64,000 nucleotides of DNA from Corylus avellana (lineage: Eukaryota; Streptophyta; Magnoliopsida; Fagales; Betulaceae). Both the position numbers and the translations under genes were made by a program. The notes below the pieces were generated by a model, which was not told where the DNA came from, did no database searches, and saw nothing but the letters and a program-made list of their open reading frames with translations. Location of the stretch: assembly GCF_901000735.1 (NCBI RefSeq), contig NC_081542.1, forward strand, positions 15,973,577 to 16,037,576. Reading direction: 5' to 3'. This document shows, piece by piece, positions 24,372 through 36,977 of this stretch (positions within the stretch are counted from its first letter, which is position 1; each line of letters starts with the position of its first letter).

Positions 24372-25066
24372 TTTTCATTATTTGAAAAAATATCGAGAGC
24401 ATAAAATTCTTACATTAGAAAACATAAAACGCTGATAAATCATAGTTAAAGCTATGAGGTTACAACGTTATAGAGACAAAACATAAAAATCTTACAAAGA
24501 TTCTATCTATGACTTTACAATCAGGTTTTATCTATGACTTCAACATCCGCAAACTCATGTCCAAATATTAGTTATAGAACAGCTCCAGGCAAACTCAATT
24601 TAATACATAGGTAGCCCATATTCTCAACTTTTATTTTTTGGGCCATGGGAGCAAAACCCTCTCACCAAAACTAATTATTCTCAACCCAAAAGTCAAGACA
24701 AAAACCTTTACCCCGAAAATCGCTTATGAAAGCATACCTAAGGAAAAGTCAAACCCTTATTCAAAAAACATAATAAAAAACTAGCAAACAGCTACAACAG
24801 CCATGGCGAGGGAGGTGAAGTGAAGCGTATTGGCCGGCACGTGGCTGAACGAAACCAATTAAGGAGACTAGATCTAGATTTGAAAAACTAGATCTAAAGC
24901 CCAACCGATTCTAAGAAGGCGAAGAGCAGCGTAGCACGGTGAAGGGCAGACGTAGGCAGCACAACATAAGTACATGGATGACCGGAGCAATTGGACTGGT
25001 CAGAAAAAACCAAAAAAAAAAAGAAGGTAAGGAGGAGGTAGGAGGGAGGGGAAAGGAGCCCATAGT
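24372..25066 (-). mobile_element. LINE-like retroelement relic (minus)
   Basis: Shares phrases with the tandem-array elements (AAAGCTATGAGGTTACAA, then CAACCCAAAAGTCAAGAC) and a purine-rich right end on plus. It is the most diverged member of the local family and lacks a clean poly-A. Confidence 0.5.
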
Positions 25067-25194
25067 AATTCGTTCCTATTACTTGTACTAGTATTTCTAA
25101 TAATGTTATGCATTTTAGCTAATTAAAAAGCTTTTTTTTTTTTAATACAAATTTCAACCATTTTTATATTTTATTTTTAAAATATATATTTTTA

Positions 25195-25875
25195 GTTTTT
25201 TTTTTTTTTTTGAAAAATATAAAACTTCCATTGATGAAATTTCATTAGTATAAAACTCTTACAACATAAAGCATACAACTCTGAAAAATCATAGCCAAAA
25301 GCTATGAAAGTTACAAAGTCACAAAAATGACTTCAAGCTTCCGCTAGCCCATGTATAACTACATTTAATGAACAAATCTAATTCGTGTAGACTAGATCTA
25401 AGACATGGATAGCCCAAATACAAAACAAAAATAAAAAAACACTTATAAACTAAAAATTCGGCTGTGAGAGTCAAGCCCCCACACTAATCTACTCCATCCT
25501 CAACCCAAAGGCCAAGACAACAAATCAATCCTCCACTCGAAGGCCAGGACAAACAAAATAAAAAACAAAAAACATAAACCCCACAAGCAGCAGCGGAGGA
25601 GCATGATATCGTAGACATACTTTCGGAAGACACGAATTGGCCGAAGAAGACGATCAGATCTAAGGTTGAAGAGACTAAATCTAGATCTACAAACTAAATT
25701 TAAAGCAATCTGCCTGAAACGAAGACTAATAGAGCCTACAAAAAAGACACCAAGCATTGGTACCGTTAAAGGAAATGAGGGAGGATCTAGATCTAGATCT
25801 TCTCTTCTCTTGAAGTTCTTTTTGGTGTTGTCTAAAAGAAAAGAGAGATGGATTCTAGAGAGAAGACAGGGCCTC
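25195..25875 (-). mobile_element. LINE-like retroelement fragment (minus)
   Basis: Reverse complement relative of 18040-18586. The 3' end on minus reads AATTTCATCAATGGAAGTTT then a poly-A tail (poly-T at about 25197-25211 on plus). TCTAGATC repeats sit near its 5' end at 25790. The pair makes an inverted repeat 7 kb apart around the MYB gene. Confidence 0.65.
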
Positions 25876-26296
25876 CAAGAATGTTAGGTGTTGAATTTGA
25901 AAAACAACACATTTTTTATTGTTTTCTTAAACCATCAAGAAAGAACATAAATAAATAATTGTAACAAAAAGAGAAATATTTTTTTAAAAAAAATTACATA
26001 AGCTATAGTGTTTGCCTAAAAGCACGTAGCTAATTAAAAATTTTACGTTTTAGACAAGGAGATCAAGACAAGCTGCTGAACGTAATTTTTGTCTCATACC
26101 AGTTAAATATCTAAGAGACTAAATGCAATCCTGAACGAGAGATTAGCATATGAACTAATTTGTATCGTGTGCTTTTGCACACAAGATTCATGTTAGAAAT
26201 GTCATGCGTATTCAATTGCTGATGTGACATGCATCCTTAACATGCGTCATATGTACACAAGACACAAGCATTACTTTTCTTCTTATTAGAGGCTTA

Positions 26297-26699
26297 GAGC
26301 ATTCCCAGGCCTCAGCAACTTTCTTGTCATTTTCTCTATATTTAATAATCAAAATTACTTTTTACTTCCTTATGTCAAAATACACCCCAATAACTTCCTT
26401 TAATCATTTCCTATATCATTAAAATATTTATTTTTTTTAATTATATTATATATATGAGAAGAGAGATGAGAGAGAATTGTGAGAGGAGAGAGGAGAGAAG
26501 AGAGAATTATTTTTTTTAATATTTTAATAACCATAAGGATTTTAATAGTGGAACCCAAAACATTGGGTTCCACTGTACCAATCCTAATGTTTATGGTTCA
26601 TTTAGAAAATCTGTTGTAAGATATTTTTTGCGATTTTTTGAACATATTCTCTAAACTTAGGAAACAGACTCCCTTATAGGGAGTCTGCTGGGAATGTTC
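26297..26699. mobile_element. MITE with TTA target duplication
   Basis: Ends GAGCATTCCCAG and, inverted, GAACATTCCCAG, flanked by TTA at 26294-26296 and 26700-26702. A 3-bp TWA duplication suggests a PIF/Harbinger-type non-autonomous element of 403 bp. Confidence 0.6.
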
Positions 26700-26828
26700 T
26701 TAGTACGATTTTATATTAATTTCTTGTTGTATCGCCATAATTTCAACAAATTAATGTAAAGGTCCATTAGGTTATGGATGTGAAATTTAAATCCATTCCC
26801 AAACAAAGGAAAACAAAATAATTAACGT

Positions 26829-27563
26829 GTTTAGCATAGATTATGGGGGAGAAAATGAAACTAATAACACCCCTTTAGTTGGAGTATGACCTTTAACAGA
26901 TGGGTTGTGATTTATTTATTTATTTTATATAAGTAAGAATTTATTCAAAATTTAATAAATGCAAAAAAAAAAAAAAAAAAAATCACAAGCAACACCTCAA
27001 AAACAAGAGGGCCTAAAAATTAGAGGTACCTACCCAACGGCTGCATTTAATCAGGCTTAGTTTGAACTTTGAAGCAAGGCTAGCCTGCTTGCAACGATAT
27101 TGAATGCCATTTTGACTCATGTAGTACTAGGCAGCAATTCAGATAGATGGCGTAGAGTGTACTTTTTTTTCACACAAGAGAAGTCACGAGTTTAATTACA
27201 TTTTTATTTTAATTAAATATTTTAAGTGTCGAAAGTTTGAAACAACACTTAAAAGAGAACGCACGTTAAATATTAATTAAATAATTAAATTTAATATATG
27301 TCATGCATATGAAGTTAAAATGGCATGATCATTGTCCTTGCAAGCAGCTAGCCTTGCTTCGAAGTTATTCAAACTAAACCTAAATGCCAGCCAATATGTC
27401 AAGCTCCTTGGACGCAGGTGCTTGATTGTGTTAGTGTCTCATTGACTTTTAAGCCGTCTAGGGTTATATATATATTGCATGTTGTTTTTTTGGGTGTTTT
27501 TTTTTTTTTTTTTTTTTTTTTGTCGTTATTAATTTCATTTTCTCCCCCATAATCTATGCTAAA
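26829..27563. mobile_element. Foldback element with outer and inner inverted repeats
   Basis: The outer arms share TTTAGCATAGATTATGGGGG and further bases to ~38 bp, inverted at 27520-27563. A second pair of arms of ~75 bp lies inside (around 27058-27125 and 27305-27390; GAAGCAAGGCTAGC and its reverse). The exact ends and target duplication are not resolved. Confidence 0.55.
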
Positions 27564-29150
27564 CCCGAAGGCTTGTTTGGTAATTTGCTCTGTTTTTTTT
27601 TTTTTTTTAATAGGAAAACTTGTTTTCGAATAATTTTCTCTTTTTATTTTATTTTATTTTAAAAAAATTATTTATTTGATAAAATTTATCTGAAAACTGT
27701 TTTCGATAAGAAAAAAAAAAAATAAGAGAAAGTATTTACTTGTATATTTAAGGACAAAAGACAAGAAATTAACATACTTTATGATTGATTGTTGACGAGA
27801 CAAGAAACATACTTTGGTGGTGAGATGTTCCTTTCAATTTTTTTAATGCTTTTCCACCACTTGGACGTTGATTAGGCGGCTAGCATTTGCAAAAATAAAC
27901 TCAACGGAATTTTACCAAACATGAATTTATTATTGAATTTGTACGCATGAAAGTTATAAGAGTTTACAAATCTAATGATTTATTCATTAAATTTATAAAA
28001 TGAAACAGTTAAAAGATGATCGTTAACGTTCCTCTAAATTAAGAGTAATACTACACATCACATTGAGGTGGTGTGACATTAATAATTTTTTTTTTAAAAA
28101 GATAAATTTTAAAAAATTTGATGAATGCTATTTACCCAGTATGGTGTTAAGCCATGCTCGTAAATTAAATTGGGTTGGAGATGGAGTAGGACATTATTCA
28201 GAGGTACAGTAGGTGTTGAAAAACAATCCCAGTGGTTCACACTAGTTTTTATGGTGATTTGTGCCTCTCGATAGTGTACTCTCACACCCAAAAAGTCCCC
28301 AATGTAGTCTACGATTGAAAGATCCATACGGACCATATGTATACTTTTCTAAGCTCTAGCTTAATTTGAGCTTTGTTGTTATTCAAAGTTATGTAACTGC
28401 TATATTGAAACATGTGTGACTATAGCCTATTAAGTTATGTGGAGTCTGATTTTTGTACCCAACCCGGTTCGTACTTGATCTAGATGAAATTTTTCCGAGG
28501 CTTAGTCCATAGAGCAAAAGTTTGACATGTTTTGGTGTTTTGACCTAGTTGGGGGTCATATTTATGGTTGCTTATGACTAGGGGTTTTTATACAAATGTA
28601 TTATTGACCCATCTTGTCTTATCTCTCTCAAAAATAGTAAAACCTCGTTAAGACTTTGTGGATGTAACTATTCGTGGTAAACCGCCAAAATCTCTGTGTT
28701 TTGGGATTATTTGTTTTTTTGTGCTTTTCTTAATTTTTGTGTCTCACCGGTTCTAAAAAATATGATAGATTTCATAACGCAATCTTCTTTAAAATAAGAG
28801 TTTATAGGATGTGAAAACTCCAACAGATTGCTCTTGGTCTTGGAGGAGCAATTTGGACATTAAAAGCGTCATTCTAGATAAAGTGTTGGGCATATTTGGG
28901 AAAGACATTTTTCCAACTCAACTCCACTCTGAATTTATGCTTGGGAGCTCTTTAAACTCAAGTCCAAATTTTTCAACTTAATTCAAAAAATTTCAACCCA
29001 ACTAATAAAAATCATTAATAATTTTTTTTTAAAAAAATATATAGAGAGAAATGGTGGCCAGACTACCCCCAAGCAGCGATTGAGGGTGGCTTGATCAACC
29101 CCCATTAATTTCAGAGGTAGTCAATCGGTAGCTATTGGCTTACGTTAGGA
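27564..29150. other. Intergenic
   Basis: AT-rich with long T or A runs. A 75-codon minus ORF at 28109-28336 has no features of a real gene. Nothing else recognised. Confidence 0.4.
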
Positions 29151-29153
29151 GAT

Positions 29154-29860
29154 GTAAATGTATTTTTTGTGGGTTACTAATCATCTCTTTGTTTATGGCC
29201 CATTCTCATGAAGTATTTGGTTTAATATTTTGAATAGATATAATATTCATTGGGGTCATAGGAATTGTGAGGAGTTTATTGGTGGATGGCCTCCCACTTT
29301 AGAGAAAAATCCATCCCTCTTCATAGGCAAATCTTTTTTCCTCCATGGCGGGTAGAATTATGGTCGCTGCCATATATTGTTTGCTCTATGACCCAAGACA
29401 AATGCTAGATTGTTCCGAGAAGCAGAGATTCCGAGTCCATTCTTTTGGAGATTTTGTTTTGGGTTAGATTTAAAGTCAACTCCTTTAAAGGTGTTCGTGA
29501 TTCTTCAATTAATCTTTCTTCATGCGGTGTGAGATAGCTTGCAATAACGCAACCCTGAGGTGTTCTGCATGAAGCTAGTGTGGCACGGTAAAATTATTCG
29601 TCGCCACTCTTTTATTTTTTGGCTTGCAATTAGAAGAATATTGTATACTCATGACAAATTGAATGCTATTGGCTTACTTCCAAAGATGAAAAAGTATTTT
29701 CTGTGAGTCGAGTGAGGATGATACAAAGCACCTCTTTGTTTGTTACTCGTTCTTATAAAGTATTTGGTTTAGTATTTTGAATAAAAGTACTATTCTTTGG
29801 GCTCATAGGACTTGCGAGGAGTTTATTCAGTGAATGACCTGCTTTACAAGCAAGTTTTTT
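29154..29860 (+). pseudogene. LINE zinc-binding (zf-RVT) relic, partly duplicated
   Basis: At about 29575-29720 the plus strand reads WHGKIIRRHSFIFWLAIRR and then DKLNAIGLLPKM, the start of the zf-RVT region that follows reverse transcriptase in plant LINEs, then stops. The continuation around 29690-29848 also occurs, diverged, at 29154-29297 (shared AAGTATTTGGTTTA and GCGAGGAGTTTATT-like text), so the tail is duplicated. Broken by stops in every frame. Confidence 0.55.
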
Positions 29861-30780
29861 TTTTTTTTTTTGTGGTGACTGCTATAGAATTTTTGCTCTA
29901 TAGGCTAAAAGTTTCAAAACAAGTAAAACACAAAAAAAATTAAACCATTAAATTTGTTACATATTAAACTGGCTCAGTCTATCACCCATACCCTACGTTA
30001 AAGCCCACTAAGTCATAACACAATGACATATTGGACTTGTAAGCATGCATACCCCATTAAATTAACAAGAAAGACAACTAAAGTGATCGCAATTATGATT
30101 AAAATAGTGACAGGGCATTGTGCTCTATGTGAAACATGTGAATATGATTTGACTCCAGCAAATTTCTATTCACTATTCACCCCAACTAGTTTTTAGTGAA
30201 ATTGTTATCAATTATTAGCTAAAAAATAGCTATATTCATTAAACTTTTCTTTTTTTTTTTTTTTTTTCAAAACAAAAATATTAACAAACAATTCAAAATA
30301 CTTTCATATTTATATAATTATATCATATCTGAATAGTTAAAAAAAAAAAAAAACCACATTAAGCCAATAATATTTGAAAAAATTGAACAATATGGTGCAA
30401 ATCTAAATCTAAAAAAATAAATAATAATAAAAAAATAAAAATAAAAATAATAATAAAAAATCACTTTTAAAAAGTTTTTAATTTTTCCAACTGATTGTAC
30501 CTCATTAAGTTATACACGTAAACAACATTAAGACAGTTTTTCTCTAAACTGAATTGAAGGAAACTTCTTTAATTTAGTCTATTAAATTGATATATGTCCT
30601 TAATGTACGTGATTCTCACATTCATTTTAAAACGAACTCAAAGAATATGTCACGTGCTAAGTTAATTTTATTAAAAAAATGCATTTGAAAATGAAAATTT
30701 CTAATGAGAATATGTCAATTTAATAGTATGAATTAATAGAATTTTCTCCAACATATTTATTTATTATTTTTTAAAACTTC
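29861..30780. other. Intergenic, AT-rich
   Basis: A/T homopolymer tracts and AAT-rich runs near 30245-30470. No gene visible. Confidence 0.5.
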
Positions 30781-30958
30781 GTTTAATTTCATTCAAATTT
30801 TGGGAACTCTTTGGTAAGCTTGGACTGTTTAGGCCCAAAAAAAATAACAGAAAAATCAACTGGGCTGGTATTTTGTTTGGGCTTCCTCGGCGTAAGCGTC
30901 ACGTTCAATGCAATTTCCAGCCAGTTGAAGGAAACCACAGAGGAAAAAGCGCGATCCA

Positions 30959-30977
30959 CGTGGGAAAATATGATTGG
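30959..30977 (-). promoter_or_regulatory. ER stress response element (CCAAT-N9-CCACG) upstream of ERDJ3B
   Basis: The plus strand reads CGTGG, nine bases, ATTGG, which is a perfect CCAAT-N9-CCACG on minus, 205 bp before the ERDJ3B ATG at 31182. It overlaps a palindromic CCACGTGG. ERSEs work in either orientation and recruit NF-Y and bZIP28/60. A further ATTGG box follows near 31001. Confidence 0.75.
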
Positions 30978-31181
30978 TTTGAACAACCATAAGCGTGCTC
31001 TGATTGGGCAGTTTCCGCAAGAACACGTTGCGAAGCGTAGCTTCACTTTCCACTGCCCAAGTCTTTGGAGCCGGGAACGACCCAAAACTCAGAGAGAAAA
31101 AAAAAAAAAAAAAAAATCCTTGGGTTCTTTCTTCTCTTGCAAAGATCTGAAATCAAAGCCCTAAGCTTTGCTTCGCTTTCA

Positions 31182-34100
31182 ATGGCGCATCGAAGAACAA
31201 ATATCTTGTTCCTCCTCTGCTCTCTGTGCTTCGCCTTCTCCGCCATTGCAGGGTACATCCCTGACCGACCATCTCTGTACATCAAATGCTTAGCATGAAT
31301 GAATGTGTGTTGTTGAAAATTCTTCAATTTGGTGGTTTCAGGAAGAGTTACTACGATATACTGCAGGTGCCACGTGGCGCGCAGGACGAGCAGATCAAGA
31401 GGGCGTATCGGAAGCTCGCGTTGAAGTACCATCCCGATAAGAACCCGGGAAATGAGGAGGCTAATAAGCGATTCGCCGAGATTAACAACGGTGAGAGAGA
31501 CTACAATGATTTGTCTTTGATTGTTTAATTAGTGGATGGTAATGATTAGTGGTTTTTGATTATGTTTAACGCTGATTAACAGCGTACGAGGTGTTGTCGG
31601 ATAGCGAGAAGAGGAATATATACGATAGGTATGGGGAAGAGGGACTGAAACAGCATGCGGCTAGTGGAGGAGGCAGAGGTGGTGGAGGAATGAACATCCA
31701 AGACATTTTTAGCCAGTGAGTTTTTTTTTTTTTGTTTTTGGAATTTTGCTGTTGAATGTCTGAATTGTAGGATTGTGGGTTGAATCTGTTTGGAACTGAA
31801 ACTTAGGACTACTTGAATTGAATCTTTGCTCTTTACATTGTTCTGGGTCTTCGAGTTATGAGATGTGTGGTCTCAAATGGTACTTGCATTGTAGTATGCC
31901 TTTAAAAGAATGAAATTTCCCAGAAATAGAAATTGCCCAGAAGTGAAAAATGGTTTGGGAGTGCCATTTTCACGCATGGAAAATATGGCATTGATGAGGG
32001 GTTGTGGAAAAGGATCGGAGTTTGTGTCCTTTGGTGCTCATTATTGTGGTTTATTAAGAGTAAAACTGATTTTTTGGATTTCAATGCTTATTGTTGGCTG
32101 GTATTTGGTAGAAACACACATGAAAGAATGGCACTCACAGTGTTATCTGCCTATGCATTACATGATCTGTTAGGTTCATCAAGGTGATTTTGTGGTATAT
32201 GTTAAACTACGTTGGCCGTTGTTATCGTTAACTTAAATGAGGAAGCTGTTATTTCACATGTAAGAAGGGTAGTTACAGTTGCACAATTATCTGTATGTAT
32301 GTAGTCAACAATCAAAATTGAGTGGTCTCAGCGATGTCCCTGTTTCTTTACTACTGACATGAAGTTTTCTACTAGGTTTTTCGGTGGAGGCCAAATGGAA
32401 GAGGAAGAGACAATTTCTAAAGGTGATGATGTGATTGTCGAATTGGACGCAAGTTTGGAAGATTTATACATGGGAGGCTCTTTGAAGGTAATCTCATGTC
32501 TAGATATCTAATATGAGAACATGTATGTCCTTCTTAAACAAAATAAATCTTTTGTAACATTGGCTATATAGCCAGGCATGGCTGGAAGACTAACACTAAG
32601 CAGCACAGATATCAGTTCTGAGAAATTCTAAATGGAAAACTATGATCTACTAACCACCAGTCTTATCTCAAACATTTTAAAATGGAAATAACTGAACTCC
32701 AGTGTCCCCAATAATCAAGTATTTCTTTCTATTGTTGTGCTGTAGATTAGTTTTTATCCTTTTTAATCTTATTTCATATCTGCTCCCTGATGGCAAAAAG
32801 ACTACCTATGAAATAAGTTTAATTTCCTTTATTTTTACCTCGGGGACAATATTTCTTTTCAACCACGGTCACTTCTGAAAAATGTGACAAATCATGATAT
32901 TTCAGTTGGTTAGATAGTGTCTTCTTCTTTTATGTGACCTTTTATGTGGGATGTATCAGGTTTGGAGGGAGAAAAACATTTTAAAGCCAGCCCCGGGCAA
33001 GAGACGTTGTAACTGTAGAAACGAGGTCTATCACAAGCAAATAGGTCCCGGGATGTTCCAACAGATGACAGAGCAGGTATGCAATGCCTCTAAAAATTCT
33101 GCAGAGAAAGTCTTTTGAAGCATTTTTCCTTAACTCACAATTGTAGGCAATACTATCAGTGCTTCTTCATTCTTTTTTTTTTTGAGATCCTTTTGTTTTG
33201 CTTCAAATTATTTTTTATGCACGGCAGTGGCATGCTCATTCACCCATTTCATTCTTCTCCATGTCTTTGTTGACCACTATCTCTTGCATGCTATTTCCTA
33301 TATTATGACATATTTCATATGCTCTTTCAGGTCTGCGAGCAATGCCCAAATGTCAAATATGAAAGGGAGGGATATTTTGTCACTGTTGATATAGAGAAAG
33401 GGATGCAGGATGGGCAAGTAAGCTTTTTAGAATTTTCAATTTAAGCCTTTTAATGCTTTTATTGTTTTAGAATAATGGAATTTTTTTACTTCCCTTGGAT
33501 GTCATTAACAATGTATATGCATGTGTCTTGCCAAAAAAGAATGCCAGATATTTGTCATACAAACAAGTTTCACTTTCTTAATGTTTGAATTGGAAGAATC
33601 AGTCAAAAGCAGTGTGCTGTAGTTGATCTTTCGAAGTTTTTCAGTATTATGTTGATGTAAAGGTTCCTTTTTCTTTATTCCAAAAGAGAAAAAAAGAACG
33701 AAACAACACTTTTGATCACCATATCAGGATATGGAAGTAGAGAACATTAATTGTATATGTGTACAGCAAATTCATAATATTGCTAAACCGAATATTTCTT
33801 GATTTTTAGAGTAACATTTTGTGTGCTTTTCCCAGGAGGTCGTTTTCTATGAAGATGGTGAGCCTATAATAGATGGAGAACCTGGAGATTTAAAGGTTAG
33901 TTCTTCCTTAACATTCGGTTTAGTAATTGGTCTTTCTACATCTATCGTCTACTGACAAAATATACCATTTTTTTCGGCAGTTTCGTATCCGCACAGCCCC
34001 CCATGATCTCTTTGTAAGGGAAGGCAATGACTTGCACACAGCTGTCACTATAACACTGGTAACTATTACCAAATTTCTGTCCATATCAATAGCTGTAGCT

Positions 34101-34696
34101 TCATTGTGCAAATTAGGTCACATCTTCCATTTAGAGAATTTAACCATAGATATCTATTTCTGCCTTAGTACAAGGTTTGTAGTTATTAGTCTGATCAAAC
34201 ATCAGACCATGGTCATACTCATTTCACGGTTTCATTTTCTCTTAAATTCTATCCTTCCCAAAACCAAAGTGCTTATTTTCATGTGGAGTTGATTTTCTGA
34301 ACCCTCTCCAGGTTCAAGCCCTAGTTGGTTTTGAGAAGACAATCAAACATCTTGATGACCATTTGGTGGACATCAGCACAAAGGTAAGGAAGAACATATC
34401 CTATAGCCTCCTTTTATATTACTAAGATCAGTGATTGAGTTGGTGGAAGAAATTGGGCTTGTTTGACAATGCTTTTTACGACAGTCTTTTGCTTTTATCA
34501 AACGAAGCTTGACATTACTATCTTCTTGACTACTCAGGGAATTACTAAGCCCAAAGAAGTGAGGAAGTTCAAAGGGGAGGGTATGCCATTGCATTTTAGC
34601 ACAAAGAAAGGGGATCTTTATGTGACATTTGAGGTTCTATTCCCGGCCTCTCTAACACAGGACCAGAAGGAGAAGATCAAGGCAGTTTTTGCTTAG
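31182..34696 (+). CDS. ERDJ3B: ER-resident DnaJ co-chaperone ERdj3-type
   Basis: Hsp40 of the ER lumen that feeds unfolded clients to BiP. In Arabidopsis ERDJ3B works with SDF2 in receptor-kinase quality control. Ten exons: 31182-31252, 31342-31490, 31583-31715, 32376-32487, 32960-33076, 33331-33417, 33836-33895, 33981-34058, 34312-34383 and 34538-34696. All introns are GT-AG and phases agree; 345 residues, as in the family. Residues 1-23 are a signal peptide. The J domain starts [13 protein letters not shown], with HPD at 54-56. A short Gly-rich linker (GGGRGGGG) follows, then the C-terminal client-binding domains, which include a small Cys cluster (CNCRNE...VCEQCP). No KDEL tail is seen, as expected for ERdj3. 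The upstream ERSE suggests induction by unfolded proteins. Confidence 0.95.
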
Positions 34697-35479
34697 GAGA
34701 TAGGCGAACCGATTTTGTTTAGATGTACCCATTGTAACATGATGACGATAAGTCGATAATATAGAAAAATTCAACGGCCCCTTAGGTTTCTCCCTTTCCT
34801 ATTTAACTCTTTTTCCTTTTTGTTTTGGTTTAGTATTTTCGAAGCCGTTTCGGCATAATATTTTGTCTCTATTTGCGGTATAGTGTCTCCCTTGTTTGAG
34901 GAGAACTACAATAGAAACTGCAAGCATTAAATTTACTGAGAAATATTTCATTCTTGTTATTCTTGGTCCCCTTTTGCAATATAGAGACAAATGGTGGATT
35001 TAGCATAAATGTTTGTAGCTAGAATTATCTTTTTTATGTATTATATTAAATGTTTGTCCTTCTGTTGTTAAATTATTATATGGACCCAAATCAACTACCT
35101 AGAAAAAAAAAATAAGTTGACCAACAAATTCTCTGTACCTAGAATTGAATCATAAAAATGTTAATAGTCAATAATATACCTGAAGGAAAATAAGGATTTG
35201 GCTTAGGTGCTGTAATTTTTTTTTACTGTTCCTAAGCCAAATTTGGAAAAGAATACCTATTATACGTATCCAAATTAGTACAATTTTATTTTTCTTCTCT
35301 TTTTGGGTGAGCAACAATAGGGAAAGGGAAAGAGAGGTTTTATTATTATTATTATTATTATTTTTTAATCCAAATGGAATAGAAATGGAAAGAGAAGTGA
35401 GGATGCTGTAAAAAAAACAATAATAGGAAGCGGCATATTTAACAATATTGTGTGCTTTAGAATTCGAAGGTATTGATGT
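34697..35479. other. 3' flank of ERDJ3B and intergenic
   Basis: A TTA microsatellite lies at about 35340-35363. No other feature apart from possible far 3' LINE remains on the minus strand. Confidence 0.4.
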
Positions 35480-36153
35480 TTGAGAAGTTGTCCAACTTTG
35501 AAACATGAAACTTTTGATGGATGTCCGCAATGATTGGGCCTCCCCTTCTAGGAGGAGGTTAGTGTTGGAGTGAGAAGAGGGAAGAGCCACAATCAGCAAA
35601 GCAGCTTGGGCTTCACCCAAATGGAATGCTACTTTAAAAGAGCATTGATCCAAATCTCTATTGGGATGTTTTCAAAAGCACCACAGTGTAGGGGCCCATT
35701 TGGAGCTCCTCCAGATGATCTTGGCAAACTGGCAACCCAACAATACATGTCGAACCGTTTCCTGATCAGGCCCATTACAAATGGGACAACACCATTTTTC
35801 TACTTGGACTGCAGACATAAACTTAAAACAAGTTTGATCTCACATGGAGTAAATTCCAAGCAATCCTTCATTATAAATGCTTAAGTTTATGTTGGAGCTT
35901 TAAGCTTATGAGAGAGATTGGACGCAACTTCATGAGCCAGATTTGACAAAGGAATCGGAGGGAGATGGATCCCAAAACCAGCCTTTAGGATCAAGTTCTC
36001 TAGGGATACGAATCTTGGAAATTTGGGAGGCTGAACTAGCATCAAAAAAGATTATGAACTAGCATCAAAAAAATTATGAATGGGGTTAATGTTCTAGCTT
36101 CTGGTGGAATCACCAATGAAGTCATAGAGGTGCAAGGAGAGAAAAAAAAAATA

Positions 36154-36977
36154 GGGAAATTATATCTAAACAAGCCAAAAAATTTTTGTCTGTAAGTTTT
36201 TTTTTTTTTTTTCGACAATTTACTCCATGAGCTAATCGAAATTACAATAAAATCCATGCCGTCAATTTTTTTTTTTAATTGCTAGTAGATTGGTTGAAAG
36301 CTATTCATTTTATGTATAGAATAGCTAAATTTTTTTTTTAATTTTTAAGTTTATATATCACATGTGTGTATAGAAGGGTGGGAGCTGAGGCTAGGGTGGC
36401 TTCCCGGCCACCCCGAGGAGAGTCTTGACCACCCAAACCACGAGGGTAGCTGTGGCCCACAGGTAATTAGAGGTGAAAAGCCAGCTACTGGAGTGGTTTG
36501 GGGTGGCTTATGAGAGCTTTTTGCGGGCCCTCCCCTAAACCCAAGGGGTGACTTGCGGCCACCCCTAGGGTGGTTAGGGGCCCGCCCAAAACTACCCCCG
36601 GAGTGGCTCGCGGCCACCCCTAACTACCCAAGGGGTGGCCGCGAGCCACCCCTTGGGTTTAGGGGTGACTTGCAGGCCACCCCCAGCCCTTGGGGGTGGC
36701 TTCTGGCCACCCCAAGGGTGGGTTGCCCAACCCAGGGGTGCGCTGGGGTGGCTTCCGGTCACCCCTTCTATTTTTTTTAATTAATTTTTAAATAAAAAAT
36801 TATTATGCTAACATGACAAAACGGTGCGTTTCAATCAATCTAATGGTAGTTAAAAAAATTTAATGATAGGAATTTTTTTGTTATTTCGATTGACCCAGGG
36901 AATAAATTGTCGAAAAAGAAACTTAGGGACAAAAAATTTTTGGCGTATTTACCCAAGGTGTTTAGATATAATTTCCC
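36154..36977. mobile_element. Mutator-like non-autonomous element, 9-bp target duplication
   Basis: The arms start GGGAAATTATATCTAAACA at both ends (inverted) and run for about 115 bp. AAAAAAATA is duplicated exactly at 36145-36153 and 36978-36986. The core is very GC-rich, with repeated GGGGTGGC / GCCACCCC words in both orientations. Long arms plus a 9-bp duplication are the Mutator hallmark. ORFs in the core are repeat artefacts. Confidence 0.8.

Noticed and set aside
28109..28336. 75-residue minus ORF (MVRMDLSIVDYIGDF)
   Set aside because: No splice partners, domain or repeat relation; treated as chance.
36351..36780. GC-rich ORFs on both strands (Gly/Pro/Arg-rich)
   Set aside because: Created by inverted GGGGTGGC/GCCACCCC repeats inside a Mutator-type element.
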